From contig JAFFSR010000237.1 in assembly GCA_017163975.1 (NCBI GenBank), positions 1,612,001 to 1,676,000 on the forward strand: a DNA stretch of 64,000 nt, in the 5' to 3' direction. The notes below the pieces were generated by a model that saw only the letters and a list, made by a program, of their open reading frames with translations, ran no database searches and had not been told where the DNA came from. The position numbers and the translations under genes are program-made. The stretch is from Anastatus disparis (taxonomy: Eukaryota > Arthropoda > Insecta > Hymenoptera > Eupelmidae). The first letter of the stretch is position 1. The number at the start of each line of letters is the position of its first letter. This document shows, piece after piece, positions 61,501-64,000 of this stretch.

Positions 61501-64000
61501 GCTCGTAATTATATATCGCATTAGTCCTCAATGTTTGGCTGTCGTTTATATGGTGATGTCTCTCTTTTCTTCTTCACCTCTGTCAATGCGAGTATTATAA
61601 TTAAAATGGGCTTTTTGCATTGATTTATTATTTTCTTTCATTACCAGGTTGTACTTTACATGCAAGAAATAATTTTTATCATACAGTTTATCTTTCTTTT
61701 ATTAACCAATTCTTTATCACTTAGATTTTATTTGAAGCTTGGATTACCTAATATAACATGTTTTAGAAGAAAATAGAGAAAAATTTACTTCTACTGATAA
61801 ACAATTCATATACTTTAATTTGATGGCTCATTTTAAAACCAATACATTGAATTGCATTTATTAGAAAGATTAAATTATAAAAATTTTAAATAAATCATAA
61901 ACAAGTATTTTATCGATCTAAAAATCGCATGAATAATATTAAATTTATTTTATTGATATACGTTTGTTGTATTAAAATTACAATTTTCAAAGAATAAAAT
62001 TTCAGATATGGAATATCTAATTCTCGAGGATTGTTCTGACAAAGTCATAGATGAAAACAAGATCGATCTAAATGTTCTTAAAATAAAGCAAAAAAAATTT
62101 GCGCCGTTTTTTTGATACTGATATTTTTCGTGCTTTCGCAAAATAACCTAAGGCAATTTTATTTTTTCGTGCGCATATTATCAGCGATTCCACGTTTCGT
62201 TAACGTCAAATACCAATATAAGCTTATCGTTTCTTTCGACTTTTTTTTTCAAACTTAGGAGAAACACATTTAGAGCTGTCGCTCAAACTTACGATTTTGC
62301 ATGCATGAGTTAGCTGCAGTGGAAAATTAAACTCTCGTTTTAGATTTTGAAAATTTTCGATTTATGAAGTATGGAGTTAATGTTGGAATAAAATATTAAA
62401 GTTTTATCATCATGATTAATAGTATTTTTATATAAAGAAAATAAAATTAAATTTTCACGAAAATAATATCGTGTTTATGAAAATCTCAAAACATCGTTCG
62501 AAGTGAAATATTTTTACATGTTCATTTGTGAAGTAAAATAGATATTTTATATAAAGTCTTAAGCTTTTACGATACTTTTAACATTATAATCGTAAAATAA
62601 AATTTTAATGTCATAAAAAAGTTTTTAATCAGTATTTTAAAATTTGAATGATACATATATTAAAAACAATATTTTATAAAAATTTAAAAGTATGTTGTGG
62701 AGTATATGATTTACGTATGGTCATCGACATATCAATGTCTCAAGTTTTTCAAACTTAAAATGAACGAAAACGATTTTATGTAATTATGTACTTTGAATAA
62801 AATTAAAATAGGCCATACAAAAATATATTCTAAATAAAATTAAAAAACTACGTAAACTGCAACGCTGCCACCTCGCATCATCTAAATGAATATCCTCAAA
62901 ATCTTATATAATGAAATATATTCATAGAAAAAAAGAAGAAGAAAACAAATGATCCAAATGTAAGAATTAACAATACCAACAATTTTTACAACGCCTCATA
63001 TTTTATCTTTTTTTTTTCCTTTCATTTATTTTTTTTTTCGCGCGTAATAGCATTGCCGTCAACTTATTCAACATTTCAATTCGCTTGTGGACAGCGAGAA
63101 GAAAAGATTCACGAAAATTATTATTATTTTTTCCTTCTTTTTTTTTCCTCTCCTTTTTTCATTGTGTCGCAGTAAATTACAAGACTCGCGAAAATTGTAA
63201 TGTCTTTCTTTTAACTCTCGCGAGGAGTTTTAAAAATGCGAAAAAGGACGATTTTAAAGAGTGTTGTTAAATAAATTGCGATAATTGCTTGGAAATATAG
63301 ACTCAGGGAACTTTAAGAAAAATACGACAGAGTGTCCATTTCATATACATTTAAGCGTAGTTAAAGTAATTGCTGTTATTAAGAAGGGAAAAAAATGAGA
63401 GAAGAAGATGAATCATAGTTTTAATGTTGTACAATATAAATGTTATTCTTATGCTTTTTTTTTCTCTCTTATCGCGTAAGAATTCAAGATGTTTCTCGAA
63501 TATTTGTACAATATTTGTTTTTCGTATCGCTTATTATGATCTAAAAATTCGTTATAAGGTCTTCATTGTACACGAGCACTTGAATAGTTTTGTTTTCATA
63601 AAAGATGGGGAAATCTCAAATGTTTGAAGCATTTAATGTATCAAAAACGATAAAAAATTTAAAACGATTAATCACATTTAAAAGGTGCCAAATAATTTGA
63701 CACATAAAAAGCGTTAACAAGTACTATTTTTGTTATTTTGTAAAGTCATTTGTCATGAAAATATTTGTGTTGTCGTATGATAATATTGTTGATTTGATTG
63801 AACGAAATTCGATTAAAAATATTTATCTATCGAATCTATTTTTAATTAAATTAATGCTACTGAGTCAGACAATGTATGCGATTGTAATTACTCGATTGTA
63901 TATCTTTTCACGTGCGTTATCAAACATCTTCTTTATTTAAATAATTCAAGTATGACTATTTAAAGCTTGTAAAAATTTTTATTGTTAGATTTTTTTTTCG

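Larger units (their letters stand above)
60605..64000. other. Right-hand flank
   Basis: It contains the possible first exon ending at 60913, a full SINE at 61318-61500 and AT-rich sequence. A slightly GC-richer stretch occurs at 63040-63270. No complete gene is recognised; if the exon at 60913 is real, this is its first intron. Confidence 0.35.

Noticed and set aside
1..64000. CRISPR array, prophage, operon or bacterial gene cluster
   Set aside because: No regularly spaced direct repeats, no dense coding and no bacterial ribosome-binding pattern; genes have spliceosomal introns.

Overview
The window looks like nuclear DNA from an insect, most likely a hymenopteran. It is very AT-rich, with multi-exon genes, GT-AG introns, poly-A-tailed retroposons and microsatellites. 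There is no bacterial gene packing, CRISPR array or operon. The lineage call rests on the CYCLE protein: its bHLH and PAS exons and its vertebrate-type C-terminus resemble the bee/wasp CYC I know, and Drosophila CYC lacks that C-terminus. Species cannot be named from sequence alone.

Layout: (1) 549-3399, + strand: RNA polymerase I subunit RPA43 (POLR1F), four exons, ending in a very long Lys/acid-rich repetitive tail whose frame breaks up to three times. (2) 6946-35957, - strand: the circadian transcription factor cycle (BMAL1 orthologue), 15 recognised exons, plus a likely upstream exon at 40547-40611 and perhaps a leader exon near 54505. All splice phases fit. Removing exactly two single-base insertions (exons at 10560-10807 and 9688-9807) gives about 914 codons from a provisional start at 35901. 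(3) About 41-56 kb: gene-poor upstream/intronic DNA with SINEs and a decayed LINE. (4) 56915-58753, - strand: NOSIP, five exons, intact, about 288 aa. (5) 58.8-64 kb: NOSIP promoter side, a 638-bp TTAA-flanked inverted-repeat element, a possible first exon of a + strand gene (ends at 60913) and one more SINE.

The three genes are not an obvious pathway: one is Pol I transcription, one the clock, one a U-box protein. RPA43 and cycle converge; cycle and NOSIP are in tandem on the - strand. The most novel repeat content is one tRNA-derived SINE family with at least 13 copies or fragments in both orientations, a non-LTR retrotransposon relic at about 46.34-47.13 kb, and the TTAA element. I found no previously unknown multi-gene system. 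The items most worth following up are the five same-direction (+1) frame breaks, CYCLE's roughly 370-residue Gln/His-rich N-terminal extension, the SINE family, and the TTAA element.
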